Origin: Planococcus citri
Lineage: Eukaryota > Arthropoda > Insecta > Hemiptera > Pseudococcidae
Direction: 5' to 3'
Length of the DNA: 64,000 nt
Assembly (NCBI RefSeq): GCF_950023065.1
Contig: NC_088681.1
Coordinates: 16,182,001 to 16,246,000, forward strand
In this document: in pieces, positions 11,830 through 22,989 of the stretch
Layout: each line of letters starts with the position of its first letter
Numbering within the stretch: position 1 is the first letter of the stretch
Translations under genes and position numbers: made by a program
The notes under the pieces: model-generated
What the model was told of the DNA's origin: nothing
The model's input: the letters and a program-made list of their open reading frames with translations, nothing else
The model's database searches: none

Positions 11830-12165
11830 AGTTTTAGGTCAGATAGAGGGATTGATTGGTGTGTTGGCAAGGGGGAGGTGGAGATGTGCCTGTTTAGCTA
11901 TTTTTTATCTGCCAGCTCATTACCTTGAATCTGGGAGTGTGAAGGTATCCAGCATAGTATGGGTGTGCTTTTTTGAGAGAGTTGGAGGTGTTCAATAATT
12001 TCAAAAGATGAAAGACGTTGATTGTACATTGACCTGTTGTTTTTTTATTGATGAAAGAGCAGATAGTGAGTCAGTAAAAACTATAACTTTAAGTATTTAT
12101 TTTTTCAATTTCAAAAAATGCAAAATGTAAATACTGTATTTCGGTTTAAAAAAATACCATGTTTC
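11830..12165 (-). pseudogene. Non-LTR retrotransposon RNase H domain, decayed
   Basis: In the - strand frames I read a sequence ending in KVIVFTDSLSALSSIKK (around 12020-12110), then after a frame change IIEHLQLSQKSTPILCWIPS, HSQIQGNELADKK (around 11905-12000), then PTHQSIPLSDLK. FTDS carries a catalytic Asp of RNase H, and the IPSH-xxIQGNELAD motif is the C-terminal active-site signature used by jockey/I-type LINEs. In-frame stops and at least one frameshift show it is dead. No RT domain is recognisable upstream of it. Confidence 0.7.
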
Positions 12166-13527
12166 AAAGGTTCTAATTGATTCATCAAGTTTCTGATAAC
12201 TAAACGATGAATTTTACTAGACTCACTGGGAATAAATGGGTGATTGTCAACACGATGCCATTTATATGTATGTAATTATCTATTTTTGATTCAAAATACT
12301 CATACGAGTAGAATTAGCATCATAGCTCCGATGAAACCCCATTGGTATGTTATGCATATAAGGTAATCAGGGCATCAAATTAACAGCAGGTAACCGCACA
12401 CGTAACTAGAATTGAAATGAATAAAAGAAAATGAAAGACAAAACATACAAAAGAAAGGAAAAAAGACACACCTCAGTATAAAAAAAAATAAAGAAACCGA
12501 AAAAGACCATCGCGAAATCGATCGTGTCGGTCTCTTACAAAATAACAGCAAAAAGGGAGCTAATTTCTTCGAAAATTACGCAAATGGTTGGCGATGAGGC
12601 GAGAACGACGAGAGAAAATATTCATAATTCCGACTACGAGTACTAAAAGGAAACGTTTGTGCAAAATCGCAGCTCAGCCTTTTAAATTGCATTAGGCTTG
12701 TCGCGAAGAATAGAAGCGTCGCATTTCCTCATCGCCTCCACCGCGCCAGCCCTTCGTCTGCGTCTCCGGCTCATCTGGTGGTGTCGCAGCCACCAGAATG
12801 CCCGGACCATGAGCCGGACTTTTGATGCTGCCAGCCACATCGTCTCGCCCCCTGTTCGTCATTGCTCGTCTGGTATATACTGGCCTGGCGTTTAAACCCT
12901 CTACAAATTCAAATTAACATGTACCCTTACACTTTGAGCTTTATTGTTGGCTCGGGCTCGGGCTTCGGTTCGGGTGTTTGCATAATATTCGCTAATATTT
13001 TACCATATAACGTAGTACCCAGTATATGTATATGATGTTATTGGCGCTGGTTAGAGATGTACAGGTGGCTATATGTCTGGGCTGGCGGATGAGCAGGATA
13101 GATTTGCCGAAGATGCGAAAATTGGGGATTGGGGTGCGAGAGAGTATATTTACGTAGGAATTTCAAAAGCGATGATTATATATTTGAGAGGATGAAACCT
13201 CAACAATGTCGTTGAACTTGTAGTACTCGTATTCGGTTCGTCGTTCGTCATACCAATAAGGCAAAAATACAAGTAGCACGAATTGTCACAATCGTGTAAT
13301 ATTCGAACTGGGGCGTATATGTAGGTAGGTATTATTAGGTAACCGCAATCATTCATCTGAACTTTGCCACCAGCAGTCAATTTTCAAACGATAGGAAATC
13401 TCGAAAATAGCGACACAATTCGTAGGTGGCTCTTATTTGGAAGTTTTTCTTGTTTCGCGCTTCTTCCCCCAAAAGTAATTGGATTTTATGAGAAAATGAG
13501 TGTTTTTTTTTTAAATATATATTTTAC
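12166..13527. other. Unique intronic sequence with a GC-rich island
   Basis: The stretch 12690-12900 is CpG- and GC-rich against an AT-rich background, and 12950-12985 is a short GCTCGGG/GTTCGGG repeat. An ORF of 65 codons at 12698-12895 has no recognisable domain. It could be regulatory DNA; there is no direct evidence. Confidence 0.45.
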
Positions 13528-13660
13528 TCTCAGTCCAAAAAAGTCATGTTGGAAGCCGTCCTCTTTTCCCCTCCCCAATCGTTGAAAAAAATGAAAAAAT
13601 TCAGTTTATCCAGAAATTTTCCATTTCTGTTTCTAGGGCGTTCAATATAATAAAATGAAA
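13528..13660. mobile_element. Fragment related to the 10.2-11.7 kb fold-back region
   Basis: CTCAGTCCAAAAAAGTCATG with GGAAGCCGTCC here matches the reverse complement of 11685-11718. CCCCAATCGTTGAAAAAAAT with the following segment matches the reverse complement of 10230-10352. Two pieces flanking the fold-back element are therefore joined here, suggesting an uninterrupted or deleted relative of the same repeat. Confidence 0.6.
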
Positions 13661-16260
13661 GGTCAAAATATCAATTTGTGATAAAATTTCATCGTTGAAG
13701 TTTTTTTCGATTCTTTTCTCTCATTTTTTTATGCAGAACCTGCCTAAGAAAAAATTTAATGCTTAAACACTGCATTTCAATTTTCATTTCATTTTTTTGA
13801 CAACTTCGACAACTCTGTAGGAAAAATGTTTGCATCTTGAAAAACTGTAACAAAACATGGTCAAACACAAGACGGGGGGGGGGATAATTCGGTTTTTAAA
13901 AAATTTAATTCCAGGACTTTGGTCAAACGATGAAATTTTTACTATTTTTATGCAGCATCAAAATTTCCTAACAGAAAAAATTTTTATTTTGGAAGATTAC
14001 CAAACTTGTACGGAAAATGTGATGTTAATTAAAATTTGCAAATTTTTTCTTTGGAATTTGATCCAAAAATTGGCATCACTGCGTTCTAAAATATTTTTCC
14101 AGTTTCAGAAATTAATATCTTTAGATGTTTTGGCAAAATTAATGCGAAATATTTGAGAAGAAAAAATTTCAAAGATACAAAATTTACTCAAAAATGAACC
14201 AAGTTGTTTGAAAATGCGACGGTGATACTCTTACTCATCCCGAAAAAAACTATAAAAGTGAAAAATTATCGTTGATGATATCCTCCGAGAGGTTTGAAAT
14301 TTTTCCTATTTTCTTTTGACTTCATGCCACAATTTTTTTGATCCAATCCTCTCTCTCTCCCTTCCCCAAACATCCTAAATGTGTATTTTGAAGGCAGTTC
14401 AGGCATTTAAAAAAAAAGATATATTTGAGCAATTTTTCGTGATGTTCAAATTTGAAAAAAAAAAGAAAAATGAAAAATTATTGTGAAAATATGGTACACA
14501 ACATCTTGATTCTTACTCATTTCAGGACGTCAATTTCCAAAATTGGTTGAAGTTTCGAATTTTATTTACAAAATTTTTCGATTATGGAGTGAAAATTGTA
14601 AAATTTCCTGAAATTTCCCTGAAGTGCGATGACGAATGACCGATGATAATTCATGTTTTCAAAACATGTATGCAATGAAAAATGACTTGTATATACTCGT
14701 TCGAGTCAGGTGAGGTATCAAATTTTACGTTTCTAGATATCGTTATGTCTGTGAGCGAAATGGGGAATCAGGAATGTAATGATAAGACAATTAGTCGACT
14801 TTCTAAGGAAGTAACGATGACATCAATGAAAAAATTCGGAGTAAAAAAATACTTCAAGGTCCCATTATGTTGAATTAATACCCATATTTAACGAAAAGTC
14901 GAAAATCATTCTCGTATCTCGATTCGATACCATATCGATGACGATATTAAAAATTTATTTAAAAACGTCGACGATTAAAATACTCCTGCAGTTTACAATC
15001 GCGAGCGAAAAAAAAAAACCACCGATGACAAAGTTGTAGTGATATGAGAGGTTCAAGTGTCGGAAAAAAGCACAACGTTTGGAAAATTTCAACGCTGGGG
15101 CGATAAATAACGAAACGAGAAACAAAAGAGCGTTTAATACTGGTGAAAATAAAACATCAACGCTTTTATTTCAAATACTCGTATTGACGTTTCTATTCGT
15201 GTCGAATACGTTTTGAAAAGATGACTAGCGAGATATAGGAGGAGTAACAGGGGTTCAAAAGGGTGAAAAAATTGCGATAATAATTTACAGCTTGGTACAT
15301 ATAATTGTGTTTACAGAGTGAAAAGGTTGAACGAGAAGATTGCAAGGGGTTAGAATTTTCTCATTTTTTTGATTCTAATGTACCTACCTGGACAAAAATT
15401 TTGCAAATTTTATCATTTTCAAATTTGACCTCACTCGAAATTTTTTCACTTGCTGCTGTAATTTTTTATGGAATTGTCGACAAGGTTTTTGGAGAAGGGT
15501 CATTCCACATCAATTTGACCAAGAAGTGGTAAGGGGGGAGGACTGCGATTTTTTCGAAGTTTTGCCTGTGGAAAGACCTGCCTCTGCCGAAGGGATGACC
15601 AATGGCGCAAATCGCAGCCTTCTAGCCCTTTTTTAAAGGCTGCTAGGGGGTGTCAAAGTTTTCAATGAACTTGAAATATTATCCATTTCAGCAGTGGATT
15701 ACTCGATAACTGCGATATACCTACCAAAATTGAACTTTTTTCAATAGTTAGGGGGTTTGAAAGGATTTTTGGTGATATCGTGAAAATCAGTGTTGCCACT
15801 TTTTTTCGTACAAAAAATTAGCTCAAAAAGTTTCGAAACGTAGTTTTCATATCGTTCCGACTCTCAAAAATTCTGAAATAAATTTATAATGAACAACTTT
15901 TCATGCTGAACAACATATTAAAAAATTGGGGTGGCATTATTTTCTAAAGTTGATTTTTAAAAACTGAAAGTTTGGAAAAAAATGTGATTTTTTTATTTAG
16001 GACATGAAAGTTTTGACTTGTGAAATTGACACATTTGACCCATATTTTTATGTACATATCCGGTGAAAAAGTTGAAAACCCCCCTCACGGCCACGGCCCT
16101 CACATGATGAAATGAACTCATCACAAAAAAGTCAAAATTCAATTTTCAATTCCAAGCATCAAAAAAAGTTTAAAATTCAATTATTTTATTTTGACCTCTT
16201 TCTGACGTATTTCATGAAAAAGTTGATAAAAATCACACTCATAGCAAAAAAAAAAATTTG
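13661..16260. other. Unique intronic sequence, no gene seen
   Basis: AT-rich DNA with scattered short ORFs and a G10 run at 13874-13883. I recognise no domain, RNA or transposon end. It is probably ordinary intron with old repeats. Confidence 0.5.
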
Positions 16261-16264
16261 TTCA

Positions 16265-16749
16265 TTTTTTGAATCATCATCATCATCATTGAACTTTGAC
16301 CCGGAGAGCTGTTTGGCCGTCTGGGAAAATGTAGAAGAATTGCTCGCCGATGTATCATCAAGTCTTTTCTTCGGTCTTCCTCTACTCCTTCTGCCAGTTG
16401 GAGTGTACTCTTTGACTTTTTGGGGGGACCGTTCATTAGGCATTCTGTCAACATGTTTTCGCCATTTCTTTCTGTAATCTTTCACTCGTCTAATGATTGG
16501 CTCTTCTCCTAGCTCCTTCAGGATGTCTTCGTTCCTTTTCCTATCTCGTCTAGTATATCCTGCTGTGGCTCACATGAATCTAATTTCTGCTGCGGTTACT
16601 CTGCTTTTTATATCCTTTCTCATCGTCCATGTTTCACTTCCATACAGCAGCATTGGTCTTGCCAGCATATTGCAAATTCTTATTCGAGTTTCGGCTCTGA
16701 CTTTTCTTGGAGGTATGGCTTGGTTTATAGCTTGGGCCAGCTTGAGGTA
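16265..16749 (-). pseudogene. 3' end of a non-LTR retrotransposon (RT C-terminus)
   Basis: Read on - from 16749: YLKLAQAINQAIPPRKVRAE, then ICNMLARPMLLYGSETWTMR, then AAEIRFM, a TGA stop (16570-16572), and in the same frame ATAGYTRRDRKRNEDILKEL, then WRKHVDRMPNERSPQK and GRRSRGRPKKRLDD. LLYGSETW and RxRGRPxxRW/L are hallmark motifs downstream of the reverse transcriptase core in many LINE families. One nonsense codon (CGA to TGA is the simplest origin) interrupts an otherwise open frame. The coding end runs into a (GAT)n microsatellite at about 16275-16290, which may be the element's 3' tail. The RT catalytic core is absent. Confidence 0.8.
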
Positions 16750-16881
16750 AGTACAATCTACGCTACAACTGCCAGTCCCAGGAGTAGAGAAGACAAACCT
16801 TATAAGAGGTTTGGAGCGTCCATGTTGCAGAGACTGGTAACTCATCTTTGGTAGGCTGGAAGCTGAGAATGAGGCTAACAA

Positions 16882-17094
16882 GGGAACGGTCAGAAGTGTA
16901 ACCCGCCGATCGGGATGAAACTGCGCCTGTGTGTTGGTGAGTATGCAACTACCAACGCGCTGTATACCTTTTGTCTGAAACACGTTTCCTTCTGCTAGCG
17001 GATTTGAAACAAATTATTTTTCAGACTGTTCTTTGGCGGGTCACTTGATTTTTTCCACGGCGCTGTCGTGGGAAAATTCTTACTGACCCCCGAC
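16882..17094 (+). repeat. Left arm of a long inverted repeat
   Basis: The arm begins GGGAACGGTCAGAAGTGTAA, continues with CTGCGCCTGTGTGTTGG and GTATACAGCGCG (complement), and ends near AATTCTTACTGACCCC. Its reverse complement is at 18303-18518 with only scattered mismatches. The arms flank 1.2 kb that includes a MITE. A 58-bp direct repeat (GGCGCTGTCGTGGGAAAATT / GGCACTGTCGTATTAAAATT) follows at 17060-17145. Confidence 0.85.
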
Positions 17095-17422
17095 TGATGA
17101 AGTGGAATTTTTCTATGGCACTGTCGTATTAAAATTCTTCCTAATGCGCAATCGTTGATTGAAAATTGTCCATCCAGGCTAGTTTTCTTCATTTTAAATG
17201 AAATTGGTTCAAGAATTGAGATACAAAATTTTTTTTGAAGCTTATAAGTGAATTATTTAATTAACAATCAACGCAAAATTCAGTTCAGGCATTTAAAATT
17301 TGTTTTCAGAAAGTTGGAGCGCAAAATGATGAAATATTAGGAAAAAGCGATCGACGTTGATTGAAAACTAGTTTACTTAGGGATTATATTGAAAAAAAGA
17401 AAACTCGTCTGCTTATAAAAAT

Positions 17423-18289
17423 GAAGGGCGGTTTTCCAAAAAGCGATAAGTCAAAAATTATGATTTCGAGATAAATGATGTTTTTAGTGCCCATTTCAAG
17501 GCGCGATGCACTTGGAGTATGACACCTATCCTGCATGTTGTATTGGATCTATCTCAACACGTACGTGTTGGTTTCGTGGTGTAACTCAAGTTTGCAGCGC
17601 TTCTGCAGCAGAAAAAGTAAACTGACTTATCGCCTTTTGGAAAAACGATTTTTCATGTTTTCATTTATATGATAGAACCAGTGTTGCAAATTGATGTAAG
17701 TCAACTCTAATTCACAATACAAAAGTATATGACCAAAAAAATTGATTACAAAAAATTTTACCTGTATTTTAAACAAAAATTAAGTAGGTACCTATTACAA
17801 CACTATAAATTGAAAAAAAAGATTTTTGATTAAAAAAAAAATCTTAACACTATTTCCGCAATAAATTTACAAAAAAAAATTTTTTGATTGAAAAAAAAAA
17901 TTTTTACCTACATTTTGGCGATAAAATTGGCAAAAATTAAGTATTTAAGTATCTACAGCACTATCATTTTAAAAAAATGTATCTGCATTTTGGCAATAAA
18001 ATAAAAACGAAAATATAGTACATATTACAGTACTATCTATTAAAAAAACCATATTCGCAGCTCTATTTTGGCTATAAAAGTAACGAAAACGAAGTAATCA
18101 TGACTTATTGCGTTTTGGAAAAACGATTGCAATCCGCAACTTACAGAAAAGCTGGATTGTGCGTAGGTAAATAGGTATTTTGGGTAGGTAAGGCATTAAA
18201 TAGGTGAGATACGACCTATAGAACACAATGGCGTGAAAAACTCAATTTTCAAAAAACTTGACTTATCCACTTTTGGAAAACCGCCCTTC
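17423..18289. mobile_element. MITE-like element with 32-bp terminal inverted repeats
   Basis: The left end is GAAGGGCGGTTTTCCAAAAA followed by GCGATAAGTCAA. The right end is the complement: TTGACTTATCCACTTTTGGA, then AAACCGCCCTTC. Both sides are flanked by AAAT, a possible 4-bp target duplication. Two further right-end-like sequences lie inside (about 17616-17650 and 18095-18125, with ACTTATCGCCTTTTGGAAAA or a close variant), so the interior may be a composite of nested copies. There is no ORF. Confidence 0.7.
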
Positions 18290-18302
18290 AAATTTTACCC
18301 AC

Positions 18303-18518
18303 CGAGCAGGGGGTTAGTAAGAATTTTCCCACGACAGCGCCGTGGAAAAAATCAAGTGACCCGCCAAAAAACAGTCTGAAAAATACTTTGTTTCAAATCC
18401 GCTAGCAGAAGGAAACGTGTTTCAGACAAAAGGTATACAGCGCGTTGGTAGTTGCATACCCACCAACACACAGGCGCAGTATCATCCCAACCGGCGTGTT
18501 ACACTTCTGACCGTTCCC
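18303..18518 (-). repeat. Right arm of the long inverted repeat
   Basis: This is the reverse complement of 16882-17094. It abuts the right end of the 17423-18289 element almost directly (13 bp apart) and is followed at once by the GTACCAC tandem repeat. Confidence 0.85.
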
Positions 18519-18539
18519 GACCAAACGTAACACCTTGGT

Positions 18540-18905
18540 GTGTGCCCAGTGTCAAAACATACCATACCACTAGGCTCGGTCTGGATACTTAGGATGATGC
18601 AATTTGTCCGTACCACAAGGCCCATTCGAATTTCAAGGAGAGGGCATAATATCTGTACGCACCACCAGGCTCGTTCAGATATTGGAATGAGTGTGATAAG
18701 GCCGTACCACGGGGCCTGTTCAAATCACAAGAGGTTGAGGAAAATATCCGTCCGTACCACGTGGCCCGTTCGGATATGTAACTGAGAAAAGGAGAACTCA
18801 GCCGCAACTATACCATGTACCAGCAGGCTCGTGTATAGGTAAGCAAAGTCCAGAGAGAGAAGGAATAAAGGCAATGCGCCTGTACAACTACACACGTACC
18901 ACGAC
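18540..18905 (+). repeat. About 50-bp degenerate tandem repeat CGTACCAC-N-GGCCCGTTC
   Basis: Copies start at 18609, 18658, 18703, 18753 and about 18817, with weaker ones at about 18559 and 18895. Each reads like CGTACCACGTGGCCCGTTCG followed by GATAT. The region is more GC-rich than its surroundings. The open frames on both strands (60-90 codons) simply reflect this repeat. Confidence 0.75.
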
Positions 18906-19217
18906 CTTACCACTTTTTGGTCGAATTTACTTGGAATGGCCCAGAAGGGCAATGAAGAGAGGGGAGGGATTAGATTCACATGCAATTTTTTTGATAGTTC
19001 TTATATGTATTAAAGAAATCAAATCAGAAAATTTCAGAATTCTGTATTCAAATTGGAATTTACATGTTTTTAATTATCTCGTATTTTTTAACAAATAAAA
19101 TTTGTATTTCATCATTACATAGATATTACATTAGGTCATCGATAAATGTGATGTTCAAAGCGTGTTTCAATTTCTATAAAATATTATTTATTGTTTTTTT
19201 TTCTCACTATAAATCAA
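18906..19217. other. Unique intronic sequence / 3' flank of nested gene
   Basis: AT-rich sequence immediately downstream (on -) of the frameshifted 7TM gene. It may hold that gene's 3'UTR. A TTTATT on + near 19185-19190 would read AATAAA on the - strand, about 30 bp past the shifted-frame stop. Confidence 0.4.
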
Positions 19218-20064
19218 CTAGATACGTACAGCTATAGCGGTAGGCTGGAATGTTTCTTTTTTAAACGTGAATAACACCCCAATAACAACTCCTTCCAGAG
19301 AATATCCGTAATGATGAATATTAAAATACACTAGTTCGCTACCCCGCACTAAAGTATTTTTGTACAATTAATTGATCATTGTAATTCTGAAACATCATAA
19401 TAATCATCGAAATAACTTCCACGACGCTTATCGCTGCTGAGAATCCGCCAAGCATAATGAGAATACGCATTTGAAGACTATAGTTGGACCATAATTCTCT
19501 TTTATCGATACTGGATGCCCTAATATACCAAAATGCGCCGATAATAAAAAACGCCCTCAAAATGCGAAGAAATCTCATAACCGCGTAAGGCCTCAACCAT
19601 GAGAATGTGTCTCGAGCTTCATGGTACGATAACCTGATCCAAATGCCCGCGTAAAACAAGGGCACGCAAATTTCCAGAATACAATAAACAATAAATTTCG
19701 TCGTATGAGTAGCACTTGCAGAAGGTTTACGCAAATTTGTGGCGATTTGACGAAAACACAGAAATATATCTAAAGCGATAACAAATTTAATAAATGTAGC
19801 CGTTACCATAAAGTGTAAAGTAACACGGTATGCATAGGTCTGTAGATTTGGTACTAGCTCATCCAGTGCAGTGTTTATAAATGCGCTAATGTAGATTAAA
19901 AATAAGAAAAAACAGTAAAGAGTAAGGTTCCTGGTGGAGAGCCTTTGTGATGTGGTAGTCTGGTGAAACTTGTACAAATGCATGAATACGCAGATTATCG
20001 ACAATACGAGCAAAATAGTGTACACAACTTGTATGAATCCCTGCAGTAGATCTTTCGGTCCCAT
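19218..20064 (-). pseudogene. Seven-TM receptor-like gene copy 1, frameshifted before TM7
   Basis: From ATG at 20062-20064 the frame runs 241 residues to TAG at 19339. It is clearly paralogous to the gene at 24507-25376: HLYKF, LYCFFLFL, TATFIKFVIALDIFLCFRQI, FFIIGAFWYIRASSIDKREL and QMRILIMLGGFSAAISVVEV all have counterparts. The stop comes just after TM6. In the next frame the missing TM7 is present (SLEGVVIGVLFTFKKETF, stop at 19218), so loss of one G from GCGGGG near 19340-19347 would restore register. I chose this ATG, not the one 38 codons upstream, because it aligns with the paralogue's start (MGPKDLLQ against MEISDLLL). A 53-bp 5'UTR intron fits at 20149-20201. It could be a pseudogene, a polymorphism or an assembly error. 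Confidence 0.75.
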
Positions 20065-20148
20065 TAGGCTGTGCAATATTTCACAAACATATACGAGTTG
20101 TTGGAGTCGAAGTCTAAAGCAAAATGCACACAACATATTCGTGATCAG

Positions 20149-20201
20149 CTGAAAATTGAAAAACTGTAGGAAAAGCAATGTTGATAAATTTTGTTACTTA
20201 C
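20149..20201 (-). other. Probable 5'UTR intron of 7TM copy 1
   Basis: On -, CCCAG precedes GTAAGTAAC, and TTTTTCAATTTTCAG is the acceptor 53 bp on. A nearer AG (38-bp intron) is too short for most insects. The paralogue has the same arrangement. Confidence 0.55.
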
Positions 20202-20345
20202 CTGGGTCGATTTATGTTTATAAAAGTTCCATTTTTAAACACAACAGAGTTTTTTTCGCCATTTATGAAACGTTTTAGTTGTGGAACTGTTGATATATAT
20301 GTGTCGATAAATTTGTTCAGCTTTTGATAACAGTTATTACTAAAG
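20202..20345 (-). promoter_or_regulatory. Putative promoter / first exon of 7TM copy 1
   Basis: The upstream DNA (on -) contains TATATATCAACAG, AACTAAAACG and TTTTATAAACATAAATC just before the donor. The blocks GTTGTGGAACTGTTGATATA and GTGTCGATAAAT on + have recognisable counterparts at 25608-25650 upstream of copy 2. The duplication therefore included promoter DNA. The exact start site is unknown. Confidence 0.45.
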
Positions 20346-21529
20346 CAGTAGGTACGACAATTCCATTATAAATGCGTAATATTGAAGATTACTCATCAGT
20401 CATCAAATTTACCTTTTCATTTCACATACCTGCGTATTACATGTAACCAATTACTAATCAATCATTCAGCATACATTATTGTGTTATCAAACTAATCATT
20501 GAGGTCAACCTCGTGACGTTCCCTCAATTTCTCGCTTTTTTCAAAATACAAAACTGAGAAAGACTTTGAGCAATAGAATCTGAAAATTGCATAGATTTTC
20601 CAACTCAGCGACCTCAAATCAGTAGAAATCGACACGTTACATCTCATTTTCAATTTTTTTTTGATTTTTTTTTCAAAATGAAGAGAGGGAGGTGGTATTT
20701 AAGTGGTCTTGATCGAAAAATAACTATGATTATATTTGAATTCAGTGGCCTTAAAAACTCACCAATGACAACGTCGCTCGTTGTTTTCAATTTTTTGGTG
20801 GTTTGATCATTCTGGCTGGGGCTCAGAAGAGTTTAGTTGAAAAAGTGAACTGATATTCGAACTTACCCCCTACAAATCAATAACAATCGATATGTCACTT
20901 GATTTTTAGAATTTTTCTCAAATTTTGATCCAAAATGGAGACCTTTGTGCCCCAGAGTAGTTTTGAGATCCCGTACTGAAAATTTATTTTGTTAAAAAAT
21001 CAATAAAATTGTGCTTTCAATATAATTTTTCAAATTTCTGTATGCACTGAATGTGAAAAATTCTGCTTCATCTTGGAAGTTGGAGTATAAGCTCTTACCC
21101 CCCCCCCCCCCCCCCGGCCTAAAAAACAGAAACACGTTCAAGGGAGTTTGTAAAAACAAAATTGAGTGAAATTGAAAGACCCAGCTTCAACTCTAAAATA
21201 TCCTATAGCTTCGCTCGTCCCTTCAAACTCAGCGGCTGGCAAATAAATTTACAGTTGTGTACATAGTTTTGGTTGTTGTCAATATGGTGTTCCATTTATT
21301 ATATTCTGGATTTTTGAAAAAAATTTATTTATTTTAGCTGGAAAATGAGACCCAGAAAATCCCAGCCCAGAAAATTAATCTTTTTTCTAATGGAAATTAA
21401 TCATAAGAAAGCATAAGTATGGTGAAAAAAAATTTCCAGCATTATTCGAAAATGATCTCTAAATTTTGGGAATCCAAAATAATTATTCTCTCTTGAACTT
21501 TTGTCATTATTCTTTCGTCTAACACAAAT
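20346..21529. other. Unique intronic sequence with an 18-nt C run
   Basis: No gene is recognised. A run of 18 C lies at 21098-21115. The rest is AT-rich and contains phrases such as AATCGACACGTTACATCTCA / AATCGATATGTCACTTGATT at 20626 and 20885 that hint at an old tandem repeat of about 260 bp. Confidence 0.45.
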
Positions 21530-22650
21530 ATGTGTACCAAAAAAGTCTTGTTTCTTGTCAAAATCATCTCGTCAAAAAGTCTCATTTTTGCCAAAATTGC
21601 GAAGAAAATCCAGCGATTTTGCCTAAACGTGCAAAAAGCACCAATTTTAGTTTTAACTATTCAAAAAGTCATGTTGTTTTTTTTACAAAATCACCTACCG
21701 AATAAAAGTCTGTTTTTTGACAAATAAGTAAGTAATCATGCAAGAAATTCTGCGTTTTTTTTTTTGCCTGAATTTCTGAGAAAACGTCCAATGTTCTGCC
21801 AGAATAGCCAAAAAAAGTCTCAATTTTTTCTCAAAATCACAGAAAAAATCCTCAATTTTTTGTCAAAATTGCCACAAGTCTTATTTTTTGCCAAAATTAT
21901 TAAAAAGTTCTAAGTTTTCTTCTCTGTTTATATGTGATAAAAGTCCTATTTTTGTAAACATTGCCGAAAAAGGTACCAATTTCTTGCTAAAATTGTCAAA
22001 AAGTCGAATTTTTGGGAAAAATCGCTAGAAGTATCTATTTTTTGCCAATATTGTGAAAAAGTCTTTGGTAATTTTAGCAAAAATCGAGAAAAAGTCTTGG
22101 TTAATTTGTCTCAAAATTTCAGTCTTAATTTTTGACAAAGACATTTTTTTTAATTTTATTTGCTTAGACTTTTTTTTACAATTTTGACAAAATTAGAACT
22201 TTTTGGAAATTTTGAGGAAGAAGCCTTATTTAGCTATTTTCGCAAAAAACAGGACTTTTCTCCAGGATTTGTCATGACATCTTTAGACCAGAAAAAAAGA
22301 CTTTTTGTCAATTGAAAACCTTTTTTTGGAAAAAAAATTGTCAAATTGCCGGAAAAGGCCTCATTTTGGGCCAAAATTGTTAAAAAATCCTAATTTTTGG
22401 CATTTACCCAAAATGTTTCATTTCTTGATGAAATATTGCGAAAAAATGGGAAAATTTTCTCAAAGTTTTTCCTGTCTAAAAAGACCTTGTTTTTTCCAAA
22501 GTTGACAGATAAAAATGTTGTTTATTGCCAAAATTGGGAAATGTCAGTTTATCAGCGTAAAATTCCATATAAAGTCTTTTTTTTTGTTTATGTGAAAAAG
22601 ACTCATTTTTTTAAAATTTTTTTTTGAAAAATTCCAATTTTTGCTATATT
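21530..22650. repeat. Degenerate TTTTTGCCAAAATTG/AAAAAGTCTC array
   Basis: Units of roughly 30-45 bp (TTTTTGCCAAAATTGTCAAA, AAGTCTCA) run along the segment. It is the inverted-orientation counterpart of 4050-6110. ORFs within it are low complexity. Confidence 0.8.
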
Positions 22651-22987
22651 TATGATCCCATTATCTCCTTTAATTTTTCAATTAAAAAAATCCTTCAATT
22701 TTGATTCAAAGTTGCTGTTAATCGGGAAACGGCGATGGGGAGGGGGGGGGTGGAGAAGTTTTTTTCATGTAATTTGAAAGTTGACTCGTGTTTTGAATTT
22801 TGGGTCGTCGTCGTCGTGGTTCCTTGTCCTTTACAGGACATTGGAAATCGCATTTTTGTGGTACCCTAACAGGGCGAGGCGAATGCCTATTGCCACTGCG
22901 ATTATTCTGGGGAATCGACGTTGTTTCGAGCTTCCACTAGTAGTTATCCTCGATAAATTACTGTTAAAAAATGAGAAATGATGAAGA
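22651..22987. other. Short unique spacer
   Basis: It contains a G9 run at 22742-22750 and a TCGTCGTCGTCGTGG motif near 22805. No gene seen. Confidence 0.4.
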
Positions 22988-22989
22988 TA

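Noticed and set aside
20062..20178. Upstream ATG (20178) as start of 7TM copy 1
   Set aside because: The 38 extra residues have no counterpart in copy 2, and a likely 5'UTR intron acceptor (20149) falls inside them; the ATG at 20064 aligns with the paralogue's start.
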